A DNA stretch of 59,360 nt from Lentzea albidocapillata (GCF_000719115.1 NZ_JOEA01000035.1:1-59360), one strand, 5' to 3'; positions 19,930-28,848 are shown, counted from the first letter of the stretch. Numbers and translations are program-made. Notes: a model not told the origin generated them from the letters alone.

Positions 19930-20046
19930 GCCCTGGCGCACATGAAGTCCTGGAACATCCTGCGCAACTGTCGCCGCAAACGCGACGGCGTCTGGCACGC
20001 CACCCGAGGCATCGCCCACATGCGCAACCTGGCCATGACCGGCTGA
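19930..20046 (+). pseudogene. DDE transposase C-terminal scrap
   Basis: ALAHMKSWNILRNCRRKRDG followed by VWHATRGIAHMRNLAMTG and a stop matches the C-terminus of IS5/Tnp_4-type transposases (usually HARMKTWKILRDCRLKGDGVHHA). No start remains. It sits immediately after the IS256 remnant. Confidence 0.65.
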
Positions 20047-20278
20047 ACGACCACGGCCGCAGGTGACACCGTTGTCACCGCGCTTGCCCCGCCAACACTC
20101 TTGATCATTACGGGACAACCTTTAGCCGGCGATTCAGGCGCGGATGGTCTTCCAGCGCCTGGATCGCCGCAGCGCGCGTGCTGTGAATGATCCGACAGCA
20201 CGAGTTCACTCGCCGACCAGCGATCGCCTGGCCCGATCCGATGTTGCGATCGACGCTGCGGAGACGGACGATCCCCTG

Positions 20279-21550
20279 ATGACTGATCCGCTACTACCTC
20301 CGGTGAGCGAGGTTGCGCGCGAGCCGGAAGCCCCTTGGTCCCAGCTTCGCGACGACGTGGTGGACGGTGAGGGCGGTGAGGATCTGTTCGATGTTGTCGA
20401 CTCGATCGCGCGCCTGATCGACGGACCTGTGGTGGTCGAGGACGTCGACTTCCGCGTGCTCGCTTACTCCGCGATCGCAGGCCAGCCCAACGACGAGGCG
20501 AGGCGATCCGCAATTCTCAACCGTCGGACTCCTGATCGCTGGCTGCGCTGGATGGAAGAGTCAGGCGTCCGGCACCAGCTTGCACACGGGGACGGCGTGA
20601 TCCGGCTGAACATCCCGTGGAGCTCGCCCCTTCCGCGCTATATCCAGCCCATCCGAACCGCCGGCCAGTTGGTCGGTTACCTCTGGTTCATGAAGGGCTC
20701 CGGTGAGTTCGCGGAGGGCTTCGAGCGCATCGCTCGCGAATTCGCGAGCCTCCTCGCGCCGGAGCTCGCACGGCGCAGCTGGGCCCTGAACGAGAACCCC
20801 GGCGGCAGGCTCCTCCGTCAGTTCCTCGCAGGCGGCATGCCCGCTGCACGGCTAGCGGAGGTGCTCAAAGTCGACCACGAAACGGTCGGTACCGCGGTGG
20901 TCGTGTTCGAGGTCGAGGCGGAAGCTCCCGACGTGGTGGGGGTCAGGGCACGGGCGGTACGCGAACTGGCACGCTTCGCGCAAATGAGGTTGCATGCCGG
21001 CCTTGCCGGCTCAGTCGACCAGCAGATCTATCTCTTGAACGCGGCTGACAGTCTCGATGACCGCGGACTGGCTGTTCTCGTCGAGAAAACCGCGACGCAC
21101 CTCGAGCGCGTGTTGCGTGTGGACGTGCGTGCCGCGGCCGGCGCAGTGCGACACGGACTTACGACTGCCGCGATGTCACGAGAGGAAGCAGACGTGGCAA
21201 TGCGCGTTCTGGCGTCCCGCTCGGGCGGGCGCCGACTCGGCTGCTTCAGCGACATGCGCCACGAGATCCTCCTCCACGAAGTCGTGAGCGGACTGCGGGC
21301 TCGCCCGTTGCTCACGCGTGGCCTGTTGGACCGACTTAACGACCACGATCGTGTGCACAGCACGGATTACGAAGAGACACTGAGTGTCTACCTGAACTCG
21401 TTCGGTGACGTTTCCGCGGCTGCGGACAGATTGCACATCCACGCCAACTCACTGCGCTACCGCCTGAAGCGGCTGGCTGAGATCGCCGAGCTGGACCTCG
21501 AAGATCCACAAACCCGCCTGGCACTGCAGCTGGTCCTCGCCGCCCGTTGA
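20279..21550 (+). CDS. PucR-family transcriptional regulator
   Basis: 423 residues from ATG 20279; the frame is open to 20144, but that extension is unstructured. An N-terminal sensor-like region (DVVDSIARLIDGPVVVEDVD ... RVLAYSAIAGQ) and a GGDEF-like middle domain precede the C-terminal PucR helix-turn-helix (TLSVYLNSFGDVSAAADRLH, HANSLRYRLKRLAEI), the diagnostic feature of the family. PucR-type regulators generally activate adjacent catabolic or transport genes in response to substrate. It lies 130 bp before the leader peptide and MFS gene on the same strand and is the likely pathway-specific regulator. Confidence 0.9.
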   Translation: MTDPLLPPVSEVAREPEAPWSQLRDDVVDGEGGEDLFDVVDSIARLIDGPVVVEDVDFRVLAYSAIAGQPNDEARRSAILNRRTPDRWLRWMEESGVRHQLAHGDGVIRLNIPWSSPLPRYIQPIRTAGQLVGYLWFMKGSGEFAEGFERIAREFASLLAPELARRSWALNENPGGRLLRQFLAGGMPAARLAEVLKVDHETVGTAVVVFEVEAEAPDVVGVRARAVRELARFAQMRLHAGLAGSVDQQIYLLNAADSLDDRGLAVLVEKTATHLERVLRVDVRAAAGAVRHGLTTAAMSREEADVAMRVLASRSGGRRLGCFSDMRHEILLHEVVSGLRARPLLTRGLLDRLNDHDRVHSTDYEETLSVYLNSFGDVSAAADRLHIHANSLRYRLKRLAEIAELDLEDPQTRLALQLVLAAR

Positions 21551-21681
21551 TCCGGCGCGTTCGTGCGATCGCAAGAAGCGCTTGCCCAGATCTCTCCTTT
21601 TCGGACGCAGACGCCGCAGGTGTGGCTTCGGACACTGTGCTCAGCCCGTGGTTCCGGCAGCGCCGTCGACAAGGAGTCACC

Positions 21682-21738
21682 ATGAAAGACCCGATCACGC
21701 CAAGCGCTTCCCCCTCCGGCGTCCGCGCCGGGTTCTGA
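21682..21738 (+). CDS. 18-residue leader ORF before the MFS transporter
   Basis: ATG 21682 has a strong ribosome site (AAGGAG, 21671-21676) and encodes MKDPITPSASPSGVRAGF. Its stop is 13 bp before the transporter start, and the transporter's own site (GGAGG) falls in that gap, so translation could be coupled. It is Pro/Ser-rich with no known family. It may be an upstream regulatory ORF or a tiny protein. Confidence 0.4.
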   Translation: MKDPITPSASPSGVRAGF

Positions 21739-21751
21739 CGCGGAGGCCATC

Positions 21752-23200
21752 ATGCTCACAAGCGCCTCAGGTGCCTCGTTCATCCAGATCGACGAGCGAC
21801 CGCTCAACCGGAGACAAAAAGGTCTCATCACGGCGGCGGTATTGGGCACCATGCTCGAGTTCTTCGACTTCTTCATCGTCGCATTCGTCTTGACAATGAT
21901 CTCCGAGCCATGGCAGCTGACCTACGGAGAGAGCGCATTCATGCTTCTCACCGCAGGAGTCGGCGCCATCCTCGGTTCCATCGCGTTCGGCGCTCTCGCT
22001 GACCGATACGGCCGCAGGCGCATCTTCGTCACCACCATCCTGGTCTTCTCCATCGCGACCGGAGCGCTCGCCATCGTCCCTGAGGGAGGATGGCTGCTGT
22101 TCGGGCTCCTCCGGCTCGTGGTCGGCTTTGGCGTCGGTGGCCTGATCGTGGTCGACGTGCCCTTGGTGCAGGAGTTCGTGCCGGCCCATCGGCGGGGCTT
22201 CCTCGGTGCGCTCGTCGTCGTGTTCGTGCCCGTGGGAACGCTGCTCGGCAGCGCAGGAGCGGCGTTCCTCGGCCCCGTCGTGGGTTGGCGGGGCCTGGTA
22301 CTCCTGGGTCTGCTGCCGGCGCTGGTCAGCATCTACGTACGAGTGGCCGTGCCGGAGTCCCCGACGTGGCTCATCCGCCAAGGGCGGCCAGAGGAGGCAC
22401 GGCGGTCGGTTGCCTGGATCCTCGACATCAAGCCGGAAGAGGTGATCCTTCCGGGCAAAGTCGAATCCACGCGCACTCGATGGCGCGACATGTTCCGCTA
22501 CCGGCGGAGTGTCGGTTTCACCTGGCTGAACAGCCTTGCCGTGCAACTTCCCTACTACGGGGCGAGCCTGTGGGGGCCGACGCTGATCGCCATGCAACTC
22601 GGAGTGACGCCGGCTCGTGCAGCGTTTCTCTACCTCTTCGTCAGTCTCAGCGGTTTCCTCGGCCGTGTGCTCGGCGCGCGCGCAAGCGACCGGTTCGGCC
22701 GCAGGCGCACGGGTTTCATCGCGATGACGGGCGCGTCGGCAGCGATGATCCTGATCGCCGTGCTGCCTGGCGCGTCGGTCGGCGGAGTGGCGCTGTTCTA
22801 CCCGATTCTGCTGATCGGGTGGGCCTTCATGGATGCTTCGTTCGCGGTTGGACTGCCGTTCTGGTCCGAGATGTTCCCCGCCCATATCCGGGCGAGCGGT
22901 GTCGGCGCGGCGTACGGGTTCGGAGGGCTCGGCAAGATTGTCGGGCCAGCAGCCCTCGCTGTCATCTCCGGCGCCGGCACGGCCCTCACCCCTGCCGCCA
23001 CGGCAGCCGCGATCACGCCGGCTTTCTGGTTCTTCGCGGTGTTCACCCTGATCGCCGCTGGGACCTACGTCTGGCCCGCGCTGGAGACCAAGGGAAAGAG
23101 CCTCGACGAGATCGAGGAGTTGCACACTCGTCAACTGCGAGGACGGAACTTGGCCGTTCGCAACAAGACCGAGCCGTTGGCTGTGTCGGACCGACAGTGA
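21752..23200 (+). CDS. MFS transporter (organic acid / sugar porter type)
   Basis: 482 residues, ATG 21752 behind GGAGG. About 12 TM helices. TM1 carries LGTMLEFFDFFIVAFVL; the loop 2-3 motif GALADRYGRRRIF and the equivalent in the second half (GARASDRFGRRRTGFIAM) are classic MFS motifs. It begins the presumed operon with the cupin, hydrolase and dehydrogenase, so it probably imports their substrate by proton symport. The overall pattern is closest to metabolite:H+ symporters for aromatic or hydroxy acids; the substrate cannot be read from sequence. Confidence 0.9.
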   Translation: MLTSASGASFIQIDERPLNRRQKGLITAAVLGTMLEFFDFFIVAFVLTMISEPWQLTYGESAFMLLTAGVGAILGSIAFGALADRYGRRRIFVTTILVFSIATGALAIVPEGGWLLFGLLRLVVGFGVGGLIVVDVPLVQEFVPAHRRGFLGALVVVFVPVGTLLGSAGAAFLGPVVGWRGLVLLGLLPALVSIYVRVAVPESPTWLIRQGRPEEARRSVAWILDIKPEEVILPGKVESTRTRWRDMFRYRRSVGFTWLNSLAVQLPYYGASLWGPTLIAMQLGVTPARAAFLYLFVSLSGFLGRVLGARASDRFGRRRTGFIAMTGASAAMILIAVLPGASVGGVALFYPILLIGWAFMDASFAVGLPFWSEMFPAHIRASGVGAAYGFGGLGKIVGPAALAVISGAGTALTPAATAAAITPAFWFFAVFTLIAAGTYVWPALETKGKSLDEIEELHTRQLRGRNLAVRNKTEPLAVSDRQ

Positions 23201-23271
23201 CGGAGCCGGCCGGTCGAGCCGAAAATCCACATGTCGAACAAGACCGACGACAGATTCGAAAGGAGTGGACG

Positions 23272-23847
23272 ATGGAGACCAAGGATGTGTCCCGCGAGGA
23301 CATGCTCAAGCGCGTCGCCAAGTTCACCGACCTGACCCGCTCCGTAGGTGGCTTTCCGGACAGTGACATCGCCGGGTGTGAGCGCACGCTCCTGAACGTC
23401 ATCGGCTTCGACCCGCCGGACGAGGTACCCGGGCAGGAGGTCATGTCGCCAGTGGGCAAGAACGGCGCGGAGAACTCGGCGATCCCGATCTCTGAAGGCT
23501 TCAACCTCGGATTTGTCGAGGCGCTGCCCGGTCACGGTGTCATGACCCACCACCACGACACCAACGAAACGTTCGTGGTCATGAACGGGATTTGGCGGTT
23601 CACCTGGAACGACGCCGACGACGAACACATCGACCTCGAGGCGCTTGACACGATCACGTTCCCGGTGGGTTTGTCCCGCCGCTTCACGTGTCTCGCCAGT
23701 GAGAACGGCAAGCTCGACGAGCCGGCGCTGCTGATGGTCGTCGTGGCGGGTGACAAGCCCAGGGCGTTCATGCGTCCGGACTTCCTGGCGGAGGCTCGTC
23801 GCACCGGCAAGTTCACGCCGCGGACCTACACCGTCACAGCGGCCTGA
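23272..23847 (+). CDS. Single-domain cupin protein
   Basis: 191 residues; ATG 23272 follows AAAGGAG. The first cupin motif is complete, G-x5-HxH-x3-E-x6-G, as GHGVMTHHHDTNETFVVMNG (about residues 89-108), supplying a 2-His/Glu metal site. In the second motif (TITFPVGLSRRFTCLAS) the usual metal-binding His is Arg, so the site is incomplete. Cupins of this kind are often dioxygenases, decarboxylases or lyases on aromatic and carboxylic acids. It stands 71 bp after the transporter and is followed by a perfect hairpin, so its level may be set separately from the downstream genes. Confidence 0.8.
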   Translation: METKDVSREDMLKRVAKFTDLTRSVGGFPDSDIAGCERTLLNVIGFDPPDEVPGQEVMSPVGKNGAENSAIPISEGFNLGFVEALPGHGVMTHHHDTNETFVVMNGIWRFTWNDADDEHIDLEALDTITFPVGLSRRFTCLASENGKLDEPALLMVVVAGDKPRAFMRPDFLAEARRTGKFTPRTYTVTAA

Positions 23848-23850
23848 GAA

Positions 23851-23891
23851 GCCAGTGCCGGCCGGATGAGTGGTCTCCGGCCGGCACTGGC
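23851..23891 (+). terminator. Perfect 15-bp stem-loop between cupin and hydrolase genes
   Basis: GCCAGTGCCGGCCGG (23851-23865) pairs exactly with CCGGCCGGCACTGGC (23877-23891), loop 11 bases. No U-run follows, so it may be an attenuator or an mRNA-stabilising hairpin within the operon rather than a full terminator. Confidence 0.7.
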
Positions 23892-23921
23892 ACACCCGCC
23901 GGGACCACCTGGAGCGAGGTC

Positions 23922-24824
23922 ATGGTGTCAGCAATCGATTCGAGAAGTACCAACAACATCACGCGTGACGTGCTGGACCTGCCGTCGTTCGGAGGCACGG
24001 CGGCAGTCCACCGGGCGGGCGACCCCGCGGCTCCGCCCGTCCTCCTGCTGCACGGTGCGGCACCGGGAGCCGGTGGACTGTCCAACTGGCGCAACACTCT
24101 CAACTCACTCAGCGACCGCTATCACTGTCTGGCACCCGACTTCATCGGGTTCGCCGACAGCTGGCATCCGGCTGATCCGCCGAAGACGATGGTTCAGTGG
24201 AACCGGTTGCGTGTCCAACAGGTCCTGGAGATCCTGGACAGGTACGGCATTGCCGAGGCCTACCTCGTCGGGAGCTCGATGGGTGCGGCCGTCGCGTTGC
24301 AGCTCCTGAGCGAGGCACCGGAAAGATTTGACCGAGCCGCTTTGCTCGCGGCTGCCGGGATCGACTTGCCCGTCACACGCGAACTTCAGCGAGTCATGGA
24401 GTTCTACCTCGACCCGAGCCCCTCGACACTGGCTGCGATGTACAGGTCGTTCGTTTACGACCCTGCCTCGATACCGTTTGACGTCGATGAGCTGGCAGCC
24501 ACGAACTACTCGATTGCCATCCGACCCGACGTCCGGCGGTCCTTCGAGGCGCAGTTCGCGAGTGGACCACCGGTGACGGTGACGGATTCAGCGCTGCGAC
24601 GCATCACCCATCCGACTTTGGTCGTCCACGGGTTGCAGGACGCTGTCGTTCCGGTGGACGCAGCCCTGCACCTCGGGGCGGTCCTCTCCGACGTCCGCGT
24701 TCACTTGTTCGGCCATTGCGGTCATTGGATCCCCGTCGAGCATCCGGACGACCTCCACGCGCTCCTGGGTGACTTCCTCGGCTCGGGGAGATTGGACACG
24801 TCGGCGCGGAAAGGCACACGATGA
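23922..24824 (+). CDS. Alpha/beta hydrolase (meta-cleavage product hydrolase-like)
   Basis: 300 residues from ATG 23922 (GGAGCGAGGTC upstream). Features: LLLHGAAPGAGGLSNW oxyanion region (residues about 43-58), nucleophile elbow GSSMGA (about 116-121), acid in GLQDAVVP and base His in GHCGHWIP. The HGAAPGAGG-type oxyanion loop and SSMG elbow are characteristic of C-C bond hydrolases of aromatic degradation (BphD/MhpC type). The 4-bp ATGA overlap with the next gene shows translational coupling. The chemistry is inferred from family motifs. Confidence 0.85.
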   Translation: MVSAIDSRSTNNITRDVLDLPSFGGTAAVHRAGDPAAPPVLLLHGAAPGAGGLSNWRNTLNSLSDRYHCLAPDFIGFADSWHPADPPKTMVQWNRLRVQQVLEILDRYGIAEAYLVGSSMGAAVALQLLSEAPERFDRAALLAAAGIDLPVTRELQRVMEFYLDPSPSTLAAMYRSFVYDPASIPFDVDELAATNYSIAIRPDVRRSFEAQFASGPPVTVTDSALRRITHPTLVVHGLQDAVVPVDAALHLGAVLSDVRVHLFGHCGHWIPVEHPDDLHALLGDFLGSGRLDTSARKGTR

Positions 24825-27730
24825 CCCGCAGGAGGCGGACCGCGCTCGAACCATCGCTGCCGAAACCCATGTCCGACCGAGTTCCCGCGTCGCTGGCGAG
24901 CGGCACGCCGAAGTCCCTTCGAGCAGCCCTCACCGAGTTGCTCGGGGCAGACAAAGTGTTCCACCAAGTGCACGACCTCGTGCGGTACGCCTCGGACGCG
25001 AGCCCGTACCGGTTCATTCCTCAGGTCGTCGTGCTCGCGGAAGACATCGACGACGTGGCGGCGGTTCTGCGGTTCGCTCGTGAGAACGGGCGCAACGTGG
25101 TCTTCCGCGCCGCAGGAACCTCACTGAACGGCCAGGCGCAGGGCGAGGACATCCTCGTCGACGTTCGCCGGCACTTCGCCGGGATCGAAGTCCTTCCCGA
25201 CAAGCACCGGGCACGTATCCGGCCCGGCACCACGATCATGCGGGCGAACGCGGTCCTCGTCCGTCACGGCAGGCTGATGGGCCCGGATCCCGCGAGCGCC
25301 ATCGCGTGCACGGTCGGCGGAGTCGTTGCCAACAACGCGTCCGGTATGACCGCCGGAGTCACCCGCAACTCGTATCGGCTGATGGAATCCGCCACCGTCG
25401 TGTTGCCGAGTGGCACCGTCGTGGACACATCAGATGCGGAGGCGGAAACCAAGCTGTGGCAAGCGGAACCAGAACTCTGCGCTGAGCTCATGGCGATCAA
25501 GGCGGAGATCGAGTCCGACCCGGCCCTCGTCCGGCGCATTCGTGCCAAGTACGCCATCAAGAACACCAACGGGTACCGCGTCGACGCGTTCCTCGACGGC
25601 CGGAACCCCGTCGAGATCCTCCGCGGGTTGATGGTGGGCTCACAGGGCACCCTGGGGTTCATCGCCGAGACCGTCTTCGACACCGTGCCGCTCAACCGGT
25701 TGACGTCCACCGCCCTCCTGTTCTTCGACAGCCTCCACGCTGCTGCCGCAGCGGTGCCGAAACTGGCGGACGCGGGTGCCTCAGCCGTCGAACTGATGGA
25801 CGGCAACACGTTGCGCGCCTGCGCGGCAGTCGAGGGTGCACCGGCCGACTGGGCGGAGTTGCCGAAGCCGGCAGCAGCACTACTCGTCGAATTCCGGGCA
25901 CCGGACGAAAAAACCCTTGATCTTTTCGAGAGCAAGGCCCAAGCCCTGCTCGTGCAGTTCCCGCTGACCGTACCGGTCGACTCGATCTCGAACGCGTTCA
26001 CGCGCGACAAGAAGCAGATTCGAGCCTACTGGAAAGCACGCGAAGCCTTCATCTCCGCCGTGGGTAAAGCGCGCCCGCCGGGCAGCACGTTGATCACAGA
26101 GGACTTCGCCGTTTCGCCGGCTCACCTCGCCGACGCGTGCGACGCGTTGCTGGAGCTTCAGGAGCGCCACGGGTTCGACGCGGCCGTCACAGGGCACGCG
26201 GCCCACGGAAACCTTCACTTCCTGCTCGCATTCGACTCAGCGAAGCCAGACGACGTCAGCCGGTACGACGCGTTCATGCAGGAATTCTGCTCCATGGCGG
26301 TGGAGCGTTTCGACGGCTCGCTGAAGGCAGAACACGGGACCGGCCGCAACATCGCGCCCTTCCTGGAGCTGGAGTGGGGCTCCGAGGTGACGGCGCTGAT
26401 GTGGCGGGTGAAGCAGGCTTTCGATCCTCATGGTGTCCTGGGACGAGGCGTGATTCTGGATCGCGACCCTCAGGCCCATCTGCGCGGCCTCAAGTCGATA
26501 CCCCACATCGAGGACATCGGGAACCCGTGCATCGAGTGCGGGTTCTGCGAGCCGGTGTGCCCGAGCCGGGATGTGACGACGACGCCACGGCAACGAATCG
26601 CGTTGCGTCGCGAGATGTATCGGCAGGAGCCCGGCGCCGCGGTCACCGAACAGCTCGTCGACGCGTACGGCTACCACGGCGTCGACACATGCGCAGGTGA
26701 CTCGACGTGCAAGATCGCCTGCCCGGTCGGCATCGACACCGGCGCCATGATGAAGGACTTCCGCCGTCTACGGCATTCCGAGACGGCAGAGCGTGTCGCG
26801 AAGTCGGTAGCCGACAGGTTCGGGACGGTCGAACGTTTGCTGCGGCTCGCGCTGCAATTCACGAGCTGGATCGACGATCGTCTCCTCGGCTGGACCACCC
26901 GGACGCTCCGACGCGGAGCGGCAGCGGCCGAGCTCATCCCCGAGTGGCTGCCGGAGATACCGCGCCCGGCGCCGGTTCTGCCCAGGACCAAAGCCGACGC
27001 CGCCGCTGTCTATTTCCCCGCCTGTGTGAACCGGATCTTCGCCGGTCCCACTCCGGGCGATCTTCCGTTGCCGCAGACGATCGTCACGTTGAGCGAAAGA
27101 GCAGGACTGCCGGTCACGATCCCTGACGACGTGTCCGGAAAGTGCTGCGCGACGATCTGGCACTCGAAGGGATACCACGAGGGCAACGTGCGCATGGCCA
27201 ACCTGATGGTGGAGAGCGCCTATCGTTGGACCGGCGGCGGCAGGCTTCCACTCGTTGTGGATGCCACCTCGTGCAGTCTCGGCATCACCAGTGAAGTGGT
27301 GCCCTACTTGACTGAGGAAAACCGGCGACGCCACATGAGCTTGCGGATTGTCGATTCCGTGACCTGGGCAGCACGCGAACTTCTGCCCCAGCTCCGGGTG
27401 TTCCGCCGTCTGACCTCGGTCGTACTGCATCCGACCTGTTCAGGACAACAGTTGGGCAATCAACCCGACCTGGAGGCGGTAGCTGCTGCCATCAGTGAGC
27501 TGGTAACAGTTCCGATCACCGCGCAATGCTGCGGCTTCGCTGGCGATCGAGGGTTGCTTCACCGTGAGCTGACCGAGTCGGCAACCGCCGCGGAGGCAGC
27601 CGAGATAGGCGGACAGGTGTACGACGCGTATCTCTCCACGAATCGGACGTGTGAGATGGGAATGCAGCACGCGACAGGCGAGCAGTACCGGTCGGTGCTG
27701 ACGGAGCTCGAATGGGCAACGCGGCCTTGA
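24821..27730 (+). CDS. FAD-binding / 4Fe-4S / CCG-domain 2-hydroxyacid dehydrogenase (GlcD-GlcF-type fusion)
   Basis: 969 residues. An N-terminal PCMH FAD domain (residues about 45-200: FRAAGTSLNGQAQGEDILVD, ACTVGGVVANNASGMTAG), the FAD-oxidase C-terminal domain (to about 550, with TGHAAHGNLHFLLAFD, a substrate/metal His motif), then two 4Fe-4S clusters (CIECGFCEPVCPSR and CAGDSTCKIACPVG, about 567-640) and paired cysteine-rich CCG domains (GKCCATIWHSKG about 770; HPTCSGQQ ... QCCGFAGDRG about 870-910). This is the architecture of YdiJ/Dld2-like D-2-hydroxyacid (D-lactate, D-2-hydroxyglutarate) dehydrogenases, membrane-associated enzymes feeding quinones. All motifs look intact. It overlaps the hydrolase gene by 4 bp and is probably the last enzyme of the operon. 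Confidence 0.9.
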   Translation: MTRRRRTALEPSLPKPMSDRVPASLASGTPKSLRAALTELLGADKVFHQVHDLVRYASDASPYRFIPQVVVLAEDIDDVAAVLRFARENGRNVVFRAAGTSLNGQAQGEDILVDVRRHFAGIEVLPDKHRARIRPGTTIMRANAVLVRHGRLMGPDPASAIACTVGGVVANNASGMTAGVTRNSYRLMESATVVLPSGTVVDTSDAEAETKLWQAEPELCAELMAIKAEIESDPALVRRIRAKYAIKNTNGYRVDAFLDGRNPVEILRGLMVGSQGTLGFIAETVFDTVPLNRLTSTALLFFDSLHAAAAAVPKLADAGASAVELMDGNTLRACAAVEGAPADWAELPKPAAALLVEFRAPDEKTLDLFESKAQALLVQFPLTVPVDSISNAFTRDKKQIRAYWKAREAFISAVGKARPPGSTLITEDFAVSPAHLADACDALLELQERHGFDAAVTGHAAHGNLHFLLAFDSAKPDDVSRYDAFMQEFCSMAVERFDGSLKAEHGTGRNIAPFLELEWGSEVTALMWRVKQAFDPHGVLGRGVILDRDPQAHLRGLKSIPHIEDIGNPCIECGFCEPVCPSRDVTTTPRQRIALRREMYRQEPGAAVTEQLVDAYGYHGVDTCAGDSTCKIACPVGIDTGAMMKDFRRLRHSETAERVAKSVADRFGTVERLLRLALQFTSWIDDRLLGWTTRTLRRGAAAAELIPEWLPEIPRPAPVLPRTKADAAAVYFPACVNRIFAGPTPGDLPLPQTIVTLSERAGLPVTIPDDVSGKCCATIWHSKGYHEGNVRMANLMVESAYRWTGGGRLPLVVDATSCSLGITSEVVPYLTEENRRRHMSLRIVDSVTWAARELLPQLRVFRRLTSVVLHPTCSGQQLGNQPDLEAVAAAISELVTVPITAQCCGFAGDRGLLHRELTESATAAEAAEIGGQVYDAYLSTNRTCEMGMQHATGEQYRSVLTELEWATRP

Positions 27731-27734
27731 AGTA

Positions 27735-27750
27735 CTATCGAACGCGATAG
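27735..27750. promoter_or_regulatory. Dyad before merR-type gene
   Basis: CTATCG-AACG-CGATAG is a perfect 6-bp inverted repeat in the 49-bp gap before the MerR-family gene. It may be an operator for that gene. No clear -10 and -35 pair was assigned. Confidence 0.4.
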
Positions 27751-27779
27751 GAGAAATCGAGCGAGTACACGGGCACAAC

Positions 27780-28175
27780 ATGCAGATCAAGGAACTGTCC
27801 GAGCGCACTGCGGTCTCGGCGCGCCTTCTCCGGTACTACGAGGAGCAGGGTCTCATCCGCCCCAGGCGTGAAAGCAACGGATACCGCAGCTACGACGAGT
27901 CGCTCGTCGAAAGAGTGAACCGGATCCGGCAGTTGCTGGACGCGGGCCTCACCACCAAGATGATCAAAGACGTGCTGCCGTGCCTCGCCGAACCTGCAGA
28001 CGGGATCCACTTCGAGAACCCCGAGCCCGGCTTCCTCGCCACGTTGACGGAAGAGCGCGACCGCATGACCGAGCGCATCGAAGCGCTCACGAAGAACCGG
28101 GACGCGTTGACCGAGTACCTCGACGGTCTCCAGTACTTCCGAGCCGGCGGCACTCCTGCCGAGGACGCTTCCTGA
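27780..28175 (+). CDS. MerR-family transcriptional regulator
   Basis: 131 residues. MQIKELSERTAVSARLLRYY, EEQGLIRPRRESNGYRSYDE is the classical MerR winged helix-turn-helix, followed by a long coiled-coil helix (about residues 80-122: TLTEERDRMTERIEALTKNR). No metal-binding cysteines or effector domain are present, so the signal is unknown. MerR proteins act by twisting promoters with long spacers; a fitting dyad lies before the SnoaL-like gene 650 bp away. Confidence 0.9.
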   Translation: MQIKELSERTAVSARLLRYYEEQGLIRPRRESNGYRSYDESLVERVNRIRQLLDAGLTTKMIKDVLPCLAEPADGIHFENPEPGFLATLTEERDRMTERIEALTKNRDALTEYLDGLQYFRAGGTPAEDAS

Positions 28176-28245
28176 TATGTCCTGGCCGGTGCCATGCCCC
28201 GAGGGCGTGACACCGGCCATCCGCACTTCATTCGCGGCGGGGAGG

Positions 28246-28749
28246 TCAGTCCTGCAAGAACGCGGGCCCCTCGATCACCGGGTAGGTGTTGGTGTAGAGG
28301 GACTGGTGGCGCCGATGGACGATCTTCCAGCCATCCTCCCTGCGCTCCCACTTGTCGTGCCAGTAGCCGGCATCGATCAGGTTCGCCGGCGAGTTACGCG
28401 CCTCATGGGTGTGGAAGTGCAACGCGATCGAGGTCGCGGTGTCACCGTCGATCTCGACCTTGCCGATCCCCTCGATGTGCTGCCACGCCTTGAAGTTGAC
28501 TTCGAGGCCACCACCCTTCAAGCCTTCGCCGCGCATCAACTCGGCGTACTCCTGGAGATTGAACACACCGACTCCAAGGCTGGTCACGTCGATGACCACC
28601 TCCGGAGCGAAGATGTGATTCCACTCCTCGAGAATGTTCTTGTTCTCGGCGTCCGCCTGGTGGAGGTCCTGGCCGAAGCCGTAGAGCGTGATCTTGTCCT
28701 GGATCTCCAGACGGTCAAGCAGATATCGCACGTCGTCTTCGATGGCCAC
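28246..28749 (-). CDS. SnoaL/NTF2-like protein
   Basis: 167 residues. GTG 28749 with GAGGAGAAG upstream is preferred to the ATG at 28818. The N-terminal helices (DDVRYLLDRLEIQDKITLYG ... HQADAENKNILEEW) and strands ending WERREDGWKIVHRRHQSLY fit the cone-shaped SnoaL-like fold (alpha+beta barrel) used by small ketosteroid isomerase-like and hydroxylating-dioxygenase beta-like proteins. It converges on the MerR gene. It may act on the same substrate as the catabolic cluster or detoxify an intermediate. Confidence 0.8.
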   Translation of the reverse strand: MAIEDDVRYLLDRLEIQDKITLYGFGQDLHQADAENKNILEEWNHIFAPEVVIDVTSLGVGVFNLQEYAELMRGEGLKGGGLEVNFKAWQHIEGIGKVEIDGDTATSIALHFHTHEARNSPANLIDAGYWHDKWERREDGWKIVHRRHQSLYTNTYPVIEGPAFLQD

Positions 28750-28828
28750 TGTCTTCTCCTCGACTGAGTTGTGCTTTGCGGAGCCGCCTGCAGGCCTTGG
28801 TTCCGCGTCGGACAACACCAGCCTGAAA

Positions 28829-28848
28829 CCCTCACATCAGTGTGAGGG
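28829..28848 (-). promoter_or_regulatory. MerR-type operator candidate upstream of the SnoaL-like gene
   Basis: CCCTCACA-TCAG-TGTGAGGG is a perfect 8-bp dyad with a 4-base centre, 80 bp upstream of the GTG. On the minus strand it follows TTGCCC, which could be a -35 with the dyad filling an extended spacer, the way MerR proteins bind. That the MerR at 27780 binds here is inference. Confidence 0.5.

Noticed and set aside
21767..23230. 487-residue reverse frame over the MFS gene
   Set aside because: Glu/Arg/Pro-rich antisense artefact; the forward frame has 12 TM helices and MFS motifs.
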